A DNA stretch of 64,000 nt from Sphaerisporangium rubeum (GCF_014207705.1 NZ_JACHIU010000001.1:3774501-3838500), one strand, 5' to 3'; positions 41,721 to 52,675 are shown, numbered from the stretch's first letter. A program made the numbers and translations. The notes: generated by a model from the sequence alone, not told the origin.

Positions 41721-43064
41721 ATGGTTCTGGAGGGCACGGCGCGAGCGCTGCTGCGCAGGGTGGCGGCCGAGCAGGCCGAGGCGCGGGTGCCGTCGCTGGC
41801 CGCGGCGGTGCTCAGGGACGGCGCGCCGGTCTGGTCCGGCACCCGGGGTGAGGTGGACGGCGCGCCGCCGGTCCCCGGCACGCAGTACCGCCTCGGGTCC
41901 ATCACCAAGAGCATGGTCGCCACCCTGGTGATGCGGCTGCGCGACGAGGGCCTGCTCGACCTCAACGACCCCCTGGACAAGCACCTGCCCGGCACCCCCG
42001 TCGGTGAGGTCACCGTGGCCCAGCTGCTGTCCCACACCGGCGGCCTGACCGCCGAACCCCCCGGCCCCTGGTGGGAACGCACCCCCGGCGTGGACCCCGC
42101 CACCTTGACGGCCGCGCTGGACGGCACGCTCAAGCACCGGCCCGGCAGGCGCCACCACTACTCCAACCTCGGATACGGCCTGCTCGGCGAGGTGGTGGCC
42201 CGGCACCGCGGTGTGCCGTGGCACCAGTCCCTGCGCGAGGAGGTCCTGGAACCGCTCGGCATGCGCGACACCACCACCCGGCCCCGCGCGCCGCACGCCA
42301 CCGGGTACGCCGTGCACCCCTACGCCGACGTGCTGCTGGCCGAACCCGAGCACGACGCCGCCGCCATGGCCCCGGCGGGACAGCTGTGGTCCACCCTGCC
42401 GGACCTGTGCCGGTGGGCCGGTTTCGTCGCACGCGGCGAGGGGTCGGTGCTGGCCGCGGCCACGCTCGCCGAGATGCGCGAACCCGCCGTCGTGGAGGAC
42501 GGCGACGCCTGGGCCGGCGGGTACGGCCTCGGCATGCAGCTGCTGCGCCACCGGGGCCGCCGCCTGGCCGGCCACACCGGTTCCATGCCGGGTTTCCTCG
42601 CGCTGGTGTGGGCCGACCCGGCCGACGGCACCGGTGTGGCGCTGCTGGCCAACACCACCTCCGGGCTGCGGCCCGCCGTCGCCACCGACCTGCTGGACAT
42701 CCTGGACGCCTGCGAGCCCGTCATCCCCGCCCCCTGGCGGCCGGCGGCCTGCGACACCGGCCTGCTGGAGCTCACCGGCCCCTGGTACTGGGGGCCCGCG
42801 CCGTACGTGCTGCGGCTGCGCTCAGGCCGCGAGCTGTCGCTCGGGCCCGCCGGCGGCCACGGCCGCGCGTCACGGTTCGCCTGGCGCGAGGACGGCACCT
42901 GGGTCGGGCTGGAGGGCTACTACGCCGGTGAGACGCTGCGCGTGGTGCGCCGCCCCGACGGCACGGTCAGCCACCTGGACGTCAACACCTTCGTGTTCAC
43001 CCGCGAGCCGTACGACCCGGCCGCACCGGTCCCCGGCGGTGTGACCGACGACGGCTGGCGGTGA
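41721..43064 (+). CDS. Serine hydrolase, beta-lactamase family (class C fold)
   Basis: A 447-residue protein. The three penicillin-recognising motifs are intact: SITK (S-x-x-K, near residue 60), YSN (HHYSNLGYGLLGE, near 150), and HTG (GHTGSMPGF, near 285). The C-terminal about 120 residues form an extra beta-rich domain (GYYAGETLRVVRR). No export signal is seen, so it is probably a cytosolic D-aminopeptidase- or esterase-like enzyme. GGGAGG lies six bases before the ATG at 41721, and TATCCT at 41687 is a possible -10. It is more beta-lactamase-like than the hydrolase at 13071. Confidence 0.9.
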   Translation: MVLEGTARALLRRVAAEQAEARVPSLAAAVLRDGAPVWSGTRGEVDGAPPVPGTQYRLGSITKSMVATLVMRLRDEGLLDLNDPLDKHLPGTPVGEVTVAQLLSHTGGLTAEPPGPWWERTPGVDPATLTAALDGTLKHRPGRRHHYSNLGYGLLGEVVARHRGVPWHQSLREEVLEPLGMRDTTTRPRAPHATGYAVHPYADVLLAEPEHDAAAMAPAGQLWSTLPDLCRWAGFVARGEGSVLAAATLAEMREPAVVEDGDAWAGGYGLGMQLLRHRGRRLAGHTGSMPGFLALVWADPADGTGVALLANTTSGLRPAVATDLLDILDACEPVIPAPWRPAACDTGLLELTGPWYWGPAPYVLRLRSGRELSLGPAGGHGRASRFAWREDGTWVGLEGYYAGETLRVVRRPDGTVSHLDVNTFVFTREPYDPAAPVPGGVTDDGWR

Positions 43065-43165
43065 CGGCGCGTGGCGTGAGGCGTCGGCGCGTGCTGTGAG
43101 GCGTAGCTCAGGTGCGGCCCCTGAGACGCCGTGTCGTGAGCCGCGTGCGTGGCCCCTGAGGCGCG

Positions 43166-43711
43166 TCAGGCCTCCGGTGCGTAGGTCAGGTGCAGCACAC
43201 CGGTGGCGAAGGTGCGCGACTCCACCAGCCGCAGCGGGATCTGCGCCGACTGCTCGAACAGTCGCGCGCCGCCTCCCACGACGATCGGGTGGACCAGCAG
43301 CCGCAGCTCGTCCACCAGGCCGGCCGACAGCAGCGTGCGGACCAAGGTGGCGCTGCCGCTCATCGCGATGCCGGCGCCGGGGCCCTGCTTGAGACGGGTG
43401 ACCGCCTCCACCACGTCCCCGCCGATCAGGGTGCTGTTCTCCCAGTCCGCCGACGTCATGGTGGTGGACACCACGTACTTGGGGGTGGCGTTGATCCGTC
43501 CCGCGATGGGGTCGTCGTCGGTGGTCTTGCCGGCGAACGCGCCGGAGAACTCCTCGTAGGTGCGCCGTCCCATCAGCATGGTGTCGGTCCCGGCGAGGTG
43601 GTCTTCCACCGCCTGGCCCATCTCGTCGTTGAAGTAGGGGAAATGCCACTTCTCCGGCGCCTCCATGACGCCGTCCAGGGACACAAAGAACGACGCGACA
43701 ATCCTTTTCAT
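43166..43711 (-). CDS. Dihydrofolate reductase family protein (RibD C-terminal type)
   Basis: A 181-residue protein with the DHFR-like fold of the RibD_C family, likely an NADPH reductase of unknown substrate. Seen: FFVSLDGVMEAPEKWHFPYF at the N-terminus, TDTMLMGRRTYEEF (cofactor-binding), MSGSATLVRTLLSAGLVDEL, and LVHPIVVGGGARLFE. GAGGAG precedes the ATG. Common as a single gene in actinomycetes; not a housekeeping folA. The 101 bases after the upstream hydrolase hold short GCGTGAGGCG-like repeats. Confidence 0.9.
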   Translation of the reverse strand: MKRIVASFFVSLDGVMEAPEKWHFPYFNDEMGQAVEDHLAGTDTMLMGRRTYEEFSGAFAGKTTDDDPIAGRINATPKYVVSTTMTSADWENSTLIGGDVVEAVTRLKQGPGAGIAMSGSATLVRTLLSAGLVDELRLLVHPIVVGGGARLFEQSAQIPLRLVESRTFATGVLHLTYAPEA

Positions 43712-43937
43712 CGTGAACTCCTCGAAAGCGGGGCACGCGACCGGTCTTCTGGCAGCGTCGCCGCCGGGGCCCGTCCCACGGCACCCGCGCGGCCGGTGCC
43801 TGGGGTCGGTTAGGGGTGCGCGGATGACCGGGGGGTGGCGGTGCGGTGAATTCCCGCGACCAGAAACCGCCGGACGGGATTAAGCCGCGTCCCTGGTGTC
43901 ATATGGGGGGTATGAACCCCGAGAAGGTGCGCCTCGC

Positions 43938-44882
43938 ATGAGTGAGCTGGACGAACGGCCGATCACCGACACCCAGGCCGCCGCGCGGCGCAGCGAGTTG
44001 CTGCGCGCCATGCCCGGCATCTGGGTGCAGGACGACGATGACGACGACCCCATGCTGATCAGGGCCGACGGCAACCCTGTCGACACCTGGCGCCAGCACT
44101 ACCCGTACGACCGGCGCCTGTCGCGCGAGGAGTACGACAGCGACAAGCGGCTGCTGCAGATCGAGCTGCTGAAACTGCAGTACTGGCTGAAGTCGACCGG
44201 CGGCCGGCTGGTCATCCTTTTCGAGGGCCGCGACGCCGCCGGCAAAGGCGGCACCATCAAGCGCTTCATGGAGCACCTCAACCCGCGTGGCGCCACCGTG
44301 GTCGCCCTGGAGAAGCCCAGCGAGCGGGAACGCACCCAGTGGTACTTCCAGCGGTACATCGACCACCTGCCGGCCGCCGGGGAGATCGTGCTGTTCGACC
44401 GCTCCTGGTACAACCGCGCCGGGGTGGAACGGGTCATGGGGTTCTGCAGCCCCCAGCAGTACACCGAGTTCATCCAGCAGACACCGCAGCTGGAGCGCAT
44501 GCTCGTCGAATCGGGGATCAACCTGGTGAAGCTGTGGTTCTCGGTGTCCCGCGCCGAGCAGCGCACCCGTTTCATCATCCGCCAGGTCGACCCGGTGCGG
44601 CAGTGGAAGCTCTCCCCCATGGACATCGCCTCCCTCGACAAATGGGACCAGTACACCCAGGCCAAGGAGGAGATGTTCCTGCACACCGACACCGACGTCG
44701 CCCCGTGGACGGTCATCAAGAGCAACGACAAGAAACGCGCGCGCCTGGAGGCGATGCGCCACGTCCTCAACCTGTTCGACTACGACGACAAGGACGCGCA
44801 GGTCGTCGGTGCCCCCGACCCCCGCATCGTCATCTCCGCCGCCGACATCTTCGACGAGGACCACACCGGCGAGAACGACTGA
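43938..44882 (+). CDS. ppk2: Polyphosphate kinase 2
   Basis: A 314-residue P-loop kinase that uses polyphosphate to phosphorylate nucleoside di- or monophosphates (or the reverse). Walker A is FEGRDAAGKGGTIKRFMEHL near residue 95, the lid region includes PSERERTQWYFQRY, and Walker B is VLFDRSWYNRAGVERVMGF near residue 150. The FSVSRAEQRTRF and SPMDIASLDKWDQY segments fit PPK2 class I. Residues 32-37 are a run of Asp. ATG at 43938 follows GAGAAGGTG. It stands alone on the plus strand. Confidence 0.95.
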   Translation: MSELDERPITDTQAAARRSELLRAMPGIWVQDDDDDDPMLIRADGNPVDTWRQHYPYDRRLSREEYDSDKRLLQIELLKLQYWLKSTGGRLVILFEGRDAAGKGGTIKRFMEHLNPRGATVVALEKPSERERTQWYFQRYIDHLPAAGEIVLFDRSWYNRAGVERVMGFCSPQQYTEFIQQTPQLERMLVESGINLVKLWFSVSRAEQRTRFIIRQVDPVRQWKLSPMDIASLDKWDQYTQAKEEMFLHTDTDVAPWTVIKSNDKKRARLEAMRHVLNLFDYDDKDAQVVGAPDPRIVISAADIFDEDHTGEND

Positions 44883-44973
44883 CGGACCGAGGCGGCACCC
44901 CACCGGCCCCGGTCACCCACCGGCGAGTGGCCATGAGCCGAGCGGTGGCGCCGGGGACCGGCGGGCCGCGGCG

Positions 44974-45666
44974 TCACCGGTCGCCGGGGAGGTCGTCCAG
45001 CAGGCCGGCGTCGTGGACCAGCAGAGCGATCTGCACGCGGTTGTTGAAGCCGAGTTTGGCCAGGACGCCGGACACATAGGTCTTGACGGTGGGGACGCTC
45101 AGGTGGAGCACCGCGCCGATGCCGGCGTTGGAGCGGCCCTCGCCGACGGCCACGGCGACCTGCCGCTCACGGTCGTTGAGCACCGCGAGGCGCGCCGCCG
45201 CGTGGTCGCGCCGCAGATCGTGGCCCGACTCGGCGACACGCGCGATGAGCCGCCTGGTCACCGAAGGGGACAGCACGGGACGGCCCCGCGCCACCTGGCG
45301 CACCGCCGCGACGATCTCGGCCGGCGGGGTGTCCTTCAGCAGGAAACCCGCCGCGCCGGCACGCAACGCGCGCAGCACGTGCGCGTCGGCGTCGAACGTC
45401 GTCAGCACCACGACCTCCGGCGCTCCCGGACGGGCCCGCAGTGCCTCGGTGGCCGCCAGGCCGTCCATCACCGGCATACGGATGTCCATCAGCACCACGT
45501 CCGGCGCGTGCCGGTCCACCAGCGGGCCGACCTCGCTGCCGTTCCCCGCCTCGGCCACCACCCGGATGTCCGGCTCGCCCCCCAGCATCATCGCCAGGCC
45601 CACCCGCACCAGCGGGTCGTCGTCGGCGATCAGCACACCGACCGTCCGCTCCTGCGGCGCGCTCAC
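44974..45666 (-). CDS. NarL/LuxR-type response regulator (TCS 1)
   Basis: A 230-residue regulator. The receiver domain has acidic DDD near residue 15, the phosphorylated Asp in VVLMDIRMP near 60 and the Lys in GFLLKDTPPAE near 110. The LuxR HTH is LNDRERQVAVAVGEGRSNAG through VKTYVSGVLAKLGFNNR. It is preceded by its kinase with a 68-base gap and starts at GTG. The target genes are unknown. Confidence 0.93.
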   Translation of the reverse strand: MSAPQERTVGVLIADDDPLVRVGLAMMLGGEPDIRVVAEAGNGSEVGPLVDRHAPDVVLMDIRMPVMDGLAATEALRARPGAPEVVVLTTFDADAHVLRALRAGAAGFLLKDTPPAEIVAAVRQVARGRPVLSPSVTRRLIARVAESGHDLRRDHAAARLAVLNDRERQVAVAVGEGRSNAGIGAVLHLSVPTVKTYVSGVLAKLGFNNRVQIALLVHDAGLLDDLPGDR

Positions 45667-45734
45667 TCAGGTCACCGTCCCGGTCACCGGCACGCGGCGG
45701 GGGAACGCGGCGGGATCCGGCCGGGAGCTCGTCG

Positions 45735-46928
45735 TCACGACGGCCAGGGTAACCAAGCCGCGACCCGCCAGCCACCGGCCGCCGTCGGCCCATGCTCCAG
45801 CCGCCCCCCGGCCAGACCGACCCGTTCCCCGAGCCCCATGAGGCCGTTCCCGGGCCCGCCGCCGTCAGGCGCGGCCCCGGCGCGACCGTGCGGCGTGCCG
45901 GCGAGTGCCGCCGGGGCCGTGTCCGCAGGGGTGTTGCCGACCTCGACGGTGAGTCCCCGGCCGGGTGAACCGGTGAGGCGGACCGTCACCTCGGCGCCGG
46001 GTGCGTGCTTGCGGACGTTGGTCAGGGCCTCCTGCACGACACGGTACGCGGTGCGGCCCACCGCGCCGGGGACCGTGCCTTCGGTCTCCTGGCGCAGGTC
46101 CACCCGCATGCCGGCCGTGCCGGACTCGGCGGCCAGGTGACGCACGTCGGCCAGGGTGGGCTGCGGCAGCTCGCCGACGGGGGCCCGCAGCACGCCGACC
46201 ACCTCACGCAGGTCCTGCAGCGCCTGGTGCGCGCTCTCCCGGATCACCCCGGCGGCCCGCGCCAGGTCCTCAGGCGGCGCACCCGGACGGTACTCCAGCG
46301 CTCCGGCGTGCACGCTCAGCAGTGACAGGCGGTGCCCCAGCACGTCGTGGATCTCCCGCGCGATCGCCTCGCGCGCCAGGTGCTGCGCCTGCTCGGCCCG
46401 CAGCCGTGCCTCGGCCTCGGCACGCAGGGCACGTTCGCGCAGTGACTCGACCAGGCGCCGCCGGTGGTTGACGAACAGCCCCCAGCCGACCACCGCGCTC
46501 TGCGACACCACCCCCAGCAGCAGCGACAACGGCCACGACAGGTCCGGCTCGGGCCGCACCAGCGAGTAGCACAGCGCCGCCAGCAGGCTCAGCCCGTACA
46601 CCGCGCCGCTCACCCGCGGCGGCCGGTGCACCGCGACGGTGAACAGCGTCACCAGCATCGCACCGCCGGCCAGCTCCGAGTACGACGACACCGCGACCAG
46701 CGCCACCGACAGGCCCACCGGGTGCCGCCGCCGCAGCCACAGCGCCGCGCAGGCCACCACACCGGTGAGCTGATCGAGGTTGAACAGCCACCGCGGCTCC
46801 GGCAGCGCGCCGGTGTCCCACCGCATGGCGGCGATCCACAGGCCGAACAGCACCGCCAGCAGGAACAGCGCGGTGTCGTCGAACGCGGTGCGCACGCGGT
46901 CGCGCGGCACAGGCGGGGTCGTGTCCAT
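45735..46928 (-). CDS. Sensor histidine kinase, NarL-associated type (TCS 1)
   Basis: A 397-residue membrane kinase. The N-terminal about 160 residues hold four to five membrane helices without a large outer domain. HisKA_3 phosphoacceptor region is AREIHDVLGHRLSLLSVHAG near residue 192, and the ATPase domain has YRVVQEALTNVRKHAPGA and GNGLMGLGERVGLAGG. This is the DesK-like class that pairs with LuxR-type regulators. TAGGCT lies nine bases before the ATG, so a leaderless or very short leader is possible. Confidence 0.93.
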   Translation of the reverse strand: MDTTPPVPRDRVRTAFDDTALFLLAVLFGLWIAAMRWDTGALPEPRWLFNLDQLTGVVACAALWLRRRHPVGLSVALVAVSSYSELAGGAMLVTLFTVAVHRPPRVSGAVYGLSLLAALCYSLVRPEPDLSWPLSLLLGVVSQSAVVGWGLFVNHRRRLVESLRERALRAEAEARLRAEQAQHLAREAIAREIHDVLGHRLSLLSVHAGALEYRPGAPPEDLARAAGVIRESAHQALQDLREVVGVLRAPVGELPQPTLADVRHLAAESGTAGMRVDLRQETEGTVPGAVGRTAYRVVQEALTNVRKHAPGAEVTVRLTGSPGRGLTVEVGNTPADTAPAALAGTPHGRAGAAPDGGGPGNGLMGLGERVGLAGGRLEHGPTAAGGWRVAAWLPWPS

Positions 46929-47075
46929 CCTGCCGGGAGCCTACGACGCGCCACCCCCGGCCGGGACCCCGCCGGCCGCGGCCGATACCGAAGTCGGCCG
47001 CGTCGGCTACTTCGGTCGCCGCGCCTTCCCGCGGGACGAGCCCGATGGCCGATCCGCGGCGCCGGGTGGCGTGCC

Positions 47076-47081
47076 TAGGCT
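47076..47081 (+). promoter_or_regulatory. -10 box of a leaderless small gene
   Basis: TAGGCT ends seven bases before the ATG at 47089, with no ribosome binding site between them. Confidence 0.5.
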
Positions 47082-47088
47082 TCCCCGC

Positions 47089-47313
47089 ATGCGCAGAACC
47101 GCCGCGATCATCGGACTGGTCATGACCGTGCAGGGAGTCAGTGGCGCCATCGACCACCTGGCCGTGCAACCGTTCCTCGGGCCGTTGCTCAACTTCTTCA
47201 ACCGCCAGATCATCCCGCGCGTGGACGCGCTGACCGGGTACGAACTGTTCGCCAACCTGCTGCTGGCCGCCTTGGGTGTCGTGGTCATGGCCGCGTCCGG
47301 TCACCGCTCCTGA
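47089..47313 (+). CDS. Small two-helix membrane protein
   Basis: A 74-residue protein with a basic start (MRRTAAIIGLVMTVQGVSGA) forming one membrane helix, a polar middle with FFNRQIIPRVD, and a second helix (FANLLLAALGVVVMAASG). I do not recognise a named family. Third-position GC and a seven-base -10 to ATG spacing support it as a real gene. Its last 29 bases overlap the convergent response regulator gene. It lies between two two-component systems of opposite kinds. Confidence 0.65.
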   Translation: MRRTAAIIGLVMTVQGVSGAIDHLAVQPFLGPLLNFFNRQIIPRVDALTGYELFANLLLAALGVVVMAASGHRS

Positions 47314-47983
47314 CCCCGTACGGCGGGTCGGCCTGGCCACGCAGGTAGGCGAGGACCGCGAGGACACGGCGGTGGTCGTCCGCGGCGGGTGGCAGGTCCA
47401 GTTTGGTGAGGATCGCGGCGATGTGCTTGGACACCGCGGCCTCGGTGACCACCAGCACACGCGCGATGGCGGCGTTGGAGCGGCCCTCGGCGACCAGGCC
47501 GAGGACCTCACGTTCACGGGGGGTGAGCCGGGACAGGGGGCCGCGGCGGCGGCTGAGCAGTTGCCGCACCACCTCGGGGTCCACGACCGTGTGCCCGGCG
47601 GCGACCCGCTCGACCGCGTCCACGAACTCCCGCACGTCGCCGATCCGGTCCTTGAGCAGGTAACCGATCCCCGCGCCGCCACCGGAGTCCAGCAGCTCGG
47701 CCGCGTAGGTCTGCTCGACGTACTGGCTGAGCACCAGGACGGCCAGCCCGGGGTGGCAGGCGCGCAGCGTCAGCGCCGCGCGCAGCCCCTCGTCGCCGAA
47801 CCCCGGCGGCATGCGCACGTCGGCGACCACGATGTCGGGCCGGTCCCCGGCCACCGCGGCGATCAGCGCCTCGCCGTCGCCGACGGACGCGACGACCCGG
47901 TGGCCGAACCGGTCGAGCAGGCCGGCCAGGCCTTCGCGCAGCAGGACGACGTCCTCGGCGAGCGCTATCCGCAGACCTGGCAC
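47285..47983 (-). CDS. NarL/LuxR-type response regulator (TCS 2)
   Basis: A 232-residue regulator with a receiver domain (acidic ED near residue 10, phosphorylated Asp in IVVADVRMPPGF near 53, Lys in GYLLKDRIGDV) and a LuxR HTH (LTPREREVLGLVAEGRSNAA through VSKHIAAILTKLDL). It overlaps the end of its kinase gene by 19 bases, so the two are coupled. Its 3' end overlaps the convergent small membrane gene by 29 bases. Confidence 0.94.
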   Translation of the reverse strand: MPGLRIALAEDVVLLREGLAGLLDRFGHRVVASVGDGEALIAAVAGDRPDIVVADVRMPPGFGDEGLRAALTLRACHPGLAVLVLSQYVEQTYAAELLDSGGGAGIGYLLKDRIGDVREFVDAVERVAAGHTVVDPEVVRQLLSRRRGPLSRLTPREREVLGLVAEGRSNAAIARVLVVTEAAVSKHIAAILTKLDLPPAADDHRRVLAVLAYLRGQADPPYGVRSGDRTRP

Positions 47984-49170
47984 GGGATCTCCACACGCAG
48001 CGACGTCGGCCCGCCGGCCGGGCTGGACAGGGTCATCATGCCGTCGGTCACCGCGACCCGGTCGGCGAGCCCCGCGAGCCCCGTCCCGGCCGGGTCGGCA
48101 CCCCCCACCCCGTCGTCGCCGATCTCCAGCACCAGCGCGCCGTCACGGACCCGTCCGCGCACGAAACCGCGCCGCGCGCCGCTGTGCTTGGCGATGTTGG
48201 CCAGCGCCTCGGACACCACGTAGAACGCGGTCACCTCGACGGCACGCGGCAGACGGCCCGGCAGCGACACGTCGACGTCGACCGGGACGGCGGACCGGCC
48301 CGCCACGTCTCCCACGGCCGCGCCGAGACCCCGGTCGGTGAGCACCTGGGGATGGACGCCGCGGATCAGCTCACGCAGCTCGGCCAAGGCGTGTCTCGCC
48401 TCCTCGTGCGCCTCGGCGAGCCGCGCCTCGACCGGCGACCCCGGCGGCACGTCGAGCCTGGCCAGGCCGATCTTCATGCTCAAGGACACCAGGCGCTGCT
48501 GCGCGCCGTCGTGCAGGTCGCGCTCGATCCTGCGGCGCTCGGCCTCGAACGCGTCGACCAGCCGCGCACGGGAACGGATGATCTCGGCGTCACCCGGCGC
48601 GAGCACGGCCCGCGTGACCAGGGCCCGGGTGCCGGCCCACGCGGCCATCAGGTAGGCGAACAGCGGGAGCAGCAGCACCCCGGCGACCAGCAGCGGCAGA
48701 CCCTGCGACGGGGTCATGCCGGGCTGGAACGGCCCCGACATCAGCAGCAGCGGCAGCCACAACGCCGACGACACCAGGCCGATGTCCATCCACCACATCA
48801 CCGACACCGCGACCACCGCGAACCCGAGGTCACGCCAGGTCGCCTGCTCATGGATCCGGGTGGCCAGCCAGGCACGCGGCCCCGGCCGTGGCGGCTCGGC
48901 GTGGGGGTTCCCGGCGGGGGCCCGGTCGACCAGCCGCAGCCGCCACCGCTCGAACGCCGCCGCCGGCAAGGCGAGCACGGCCAGCGCGATCACCACGGCG
49001 AGGGCCGCGACTCCGGTGCCGTAGGCGTAGGCCGCGTAGATCGCCGCGCAGGCGGCCACCGCGTGGACGGCGCTGCACAGCAGGTAGGCCAGCGACCGCC
49101 ACGGCCAGGAGGACCGCAGGAACGCCGCCGGCCCGCGGGTCATGGCCGCCAAGGCGGTACGGGCGAGCAC
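47965..49170 (-). CDS. Sensor histidine kinase (TCS 2)
   Basis: A 401-residue kinase with two pairs of N-terminal membrane helices and cytosolic HisKA_3 domain (ERDLHDGAQQRLVSLSMKIG near residue 215; the HDGAQQR box is typical). The ATPase domain has FYVVSEALANIAKHSGA and GTGLAGLADRVAVTDG. GTG at 49170 lies exactly seven bases after TAACGT, indicating a leaderless mRNA. It diverges across 111 bases from the ABC exporter genes, the usual arrangement for a system that controls an antibiotic-peptide or lipoprotein exporter. Confidence 0.94.
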   Translation of the reverse strand: MLARTALAAMTRGPAAFLRSSWPWRSLAYLLCSAVHAVAACAAIYAAYAYGTGVAALAVVIALAVLALPAAAFERWRLRLVDRAPAGNPHAEPPRPGPRAWLATRIHEQATWRDLGFAVVAVSVMWWMDIGLVSSALWLPLLLMSGPFQPGMTPSQGLPLLVAGVLLLPLFAYLMAAWAGTRALVTRAVLAPGDAEIIRSRARLVDAFEAERRRIERDLHDGAQQRLVSLSMKIGLARLDVPPGSPVEARLAEAHEEARHALAELRELIRGVHPQVLTDRGLGAAVGDVAGRSAVPVDVDVSLPGRLPRAVEVTAFYVVSEALANIAKHSGARRGFVRGRVRDGALVLEIGDDGVGGADPAGTGLAGLADRVAVTDGMMTLSSPAGGPTSLRVEIPCQVCG

Positions 49171-49177
49171 GCGACCG

Positions 49178-49183
49178 ACGTTA
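49178..49183 (-). promoter_or_regulatory. -10 box of leaderless kinase gene
   Basis: TAACGT on the minus strand ends seven bases before the GTG start at 49170. Confidence 0.5.
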
Positions 49184-49281
49184 ACCGATCCACCCCCGCC
49201 GCCGCGGTAGTGCTGGGTCTACCTTGCGCTGTCGTCCCAGCACCCGTGTGCCGTGCGGCGCGGACGGCTTTGCTTGAGGTC

Positions 49282-50126
<845 letters not shown>

Positions 50127-50130
<4 letters not shown>

Positions 50131-52520
50131 TGGCGCTCGCGACGTTGCGTGAGCGGTGGGCCTCGTTCGCCGGGGGGTTCGCCGTCCTGTTGCTCGGCAT
50201 GACGATGGTGTCGATGAGCGCTCTGGCGCTGGCGTCGGCCGGTGCCAGGGTGCCGGACCGGCTGGCGGGGGCACCGGTGTTCGTCACGGTGCCGATGGCC
50301 GAGCGTGGTGACGGGAACTTCGCACCCGACCGTCCCTGGCCGCCGCGGACGGTGGCGTCGCTGCGGGAGCGGCTCGCCGCGATCCCCGGGGTCGCGCACG
50401 CCGTCGCCGATCGGACGTTCTACGCGCAGCCGGTCGTGGCCGGCCGGCCGGTCGCGCAGGAGCGGGGGTACGCGTGGTCGGCGGCCCGGCTCGCGCCGTA
50501 CCGGTTGACGGCGGGTGCGGCACCCGGCGACGGCGAGGTGGCGCTGGACCGGTCACTGGGCCTGGCGCCGGGGACGCCGGTGCCGGTGCTCACCGTCCAC
50601 GGACCGGTCACCTACATCGTCTCCGGCACGGTCGACGGGCCGGGGGTGTACCTCGGTGACGCCGAGGCCGAGCGCCTGTCGGCGGGGGTGCGCGCGATCG
50701 GCCTGGTCACCGGACCGGGAGCCGACACCGGCGCGGTCGCCGCGGCCGCGCGGACGGTGGCCGGGACCGCCGGTGTGGTGCGCACCGGTCAGGAGCGCGC
50801 CGTGCTCGAACCGCGCGACCACGAGCGGACCCGCTGGATCGGCGCGCAGGTCCTCACCGGCATGACCGCGCTGTCGGCGTTCACGTCGGTGCTGGTGGTG
50901 GGTTCGGCGTTCGCGGTCGGGGTGGCGCAGCGGCGCCGCGAGTTCGGCCTGCTGCGCGCCGTCGGCGCGACACCGCGCCAGGTGCGGCGCATGGTCTACG
51001 GTGAGGCGCTCGCGGTCGGCGTCACCGCGACGGCGGCCGGTGTGGCGGCCGGCGCGCTGCTCGGCCCCGTGCTGGGGGACGTGCTGGTCACCGCCGGGTT
51101 CGAGCCGCCGGGCTTCACGGTGCGGCTGTCGCCGGCGCCGCTCGCCGCGTCGTTCGCCGCCGGTGTGCTGGTCACGCTGGCGGGGGTGGGGACGGCGTCG
51201 CGGCGGGCCGCGCGGGTGCGGCCACTGGAGGCGTTGCGCGAGGCCGAGGTGGACGACCGTCCCCTGCCGCGCGTGCGGTGGGTCACCGGTGCGGCGTGCT
51301 GCGCACTCGGGCTCGTCGCCGCGGCCGGCGCGGCCCGCTCCGGCGGCTCCGATCCGTTCGTGATGCCGGGCCTGGTCGCGGCGATGGGGGTGATGGCGGG
51401 GCTGGCGCTGCTGTCACCGGCGGTGGTGCCGCCGGTGACACGGCTGGTGACCTGGCCACTCACCCGGGGCCGCGGCGCGACCGGCATGCTGGTCAGGCAG
51501 AACGCGCTCACGGCGGTACGCCGCACCGCGGCCACGGCCACACCGGTACTGCTCACCGTGGGCTGCGCCGTCCTGATCACCGGCCTGGTGCAGACCACCG
51601 CGGCCGGGTTCGCGCTGGCGCGCGCCACCGCCGTCCGCGCCGGCGCCGTCATCGTCCCCGACGGCACCCCCGGCCTCACCGACGCGGCGGCCTCGGCGGC
51701 CGGTGCGCGATCGTCGCTGTTCACCGCGCTGTACGACGCCGGCGGCACGCCGTTGAGCGCCATCGGCGCCACCCCCGAGCTGCTGGAGCGCGCCGGCGAC
51801 ACGCGGGTGGTGTCCGGCTCGCTGGACGCGCTGCGCCGCGCGGACCAGATCCTGGTCGCCGGCTGGCTGGCCGCCGGCCGGGGCCTGCGGCCGGGCTCGG
51901 TGCTGCCGGTGACGTTCGAGGACGGCACCTCGGCGTCCCTGACCGTCGGCGGCGTGCTCGGGGGTGCGGACGCCGACGTGCTGCTGTCGCGTGACCTGCT
52001 CCGGCGGCATGATCCGGTGGTCCTCGCGGCGCAGGCGTACGTCACCGGCACCCCGGCGCCGCCGGGCCCGGGAGCGCGGGTGACCGGCGTCGCGGCGTAC
52101 GCGGCCGAGGCCGACGCCGAGGAGGACCGGCTGGTGTGGATCGCGACCCTGCTGCTTGTCGCGGTGTCCACCGTCTACGCCGGGGTGGCGATCGTCAACA
52201 CGATGGTCATGTCGGCGGCGGGACGGGCCCGCGACCTGACGGTGCTGCGCCTGTCCGGCGCGTCGGGCCGCCAGGTGCTGACCACCGTGGCCGCCGAGTC
52301 GGCGCTGGTGGTGACGCTCGGCACCGCGCTCGGCGTGCTGGTGGCGCTGCCGGCGCTGCACGGCGTGCGCCGCGCCTTCGCCACGGCGATGCGCGCCGAC
52401 GTCCCCCTGGTGATCCCCTGGCCGCTCATCGGCACGCTGGCCGCCGCCTGCCTGTTCCTGGCCGCCTGCGCCGCCGTGCTCGCCGCGCGTCCCGCGACCC
52501 GGCACGCCGCCGGCCGGTGA
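50127..52520 (+). CDS. FtsX-like ABC permease
   Basis: A 797-residue membrane protein with two FtsX modules. The first helix is near residues 15-35, an outer domain follows, then a three-helix FtsX core (about 245-400, including QRRREFGLLRAVGATPRQVRRM, key: FGLLRAVGATPRQ). A second outer domain and second FtsX core end the protein (RARDLTVLRLSGASGRQVLT near residue 700). MacB-type systems use the ATPase as a motor for export or for pulling substrates from the membrane rather than for passage through a channel. Coupled to the ATPase by overlap. Confidence 0.93.
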
Positions 52521-52663
52521 CGGGGGCCGCCGGCCGGCGCGCCACGAGGATGAGCGGCGCGGCACCGTTCTGTCTGAGCTCTGTCTGACCGCGCCGGCCG
52601 TCACGCCGCCAGGAGTTCTGGAAAGCAGTACTTTGTCCCGGTACGCAGGGGGTCGGCGTTCCG

Positions 52664-52669
52664 TACCAT
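52664..52669 (+). promoter_or_regulatory. -10 box of a leaderless kinase gene
   Basis: TACCAT ends six bases before the GTG start at 52676; no ribosome binding site precedes the GTG. Confidence 0.42.
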
Positions 52670-52675
52670 GATGGC

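Noticed and set aside
43065..43165. Short GCGTGAGGCG-like repeats as a functional array
   Set aside because: Copies are irregular and few; nothing beyond local low complexity can be claimed.
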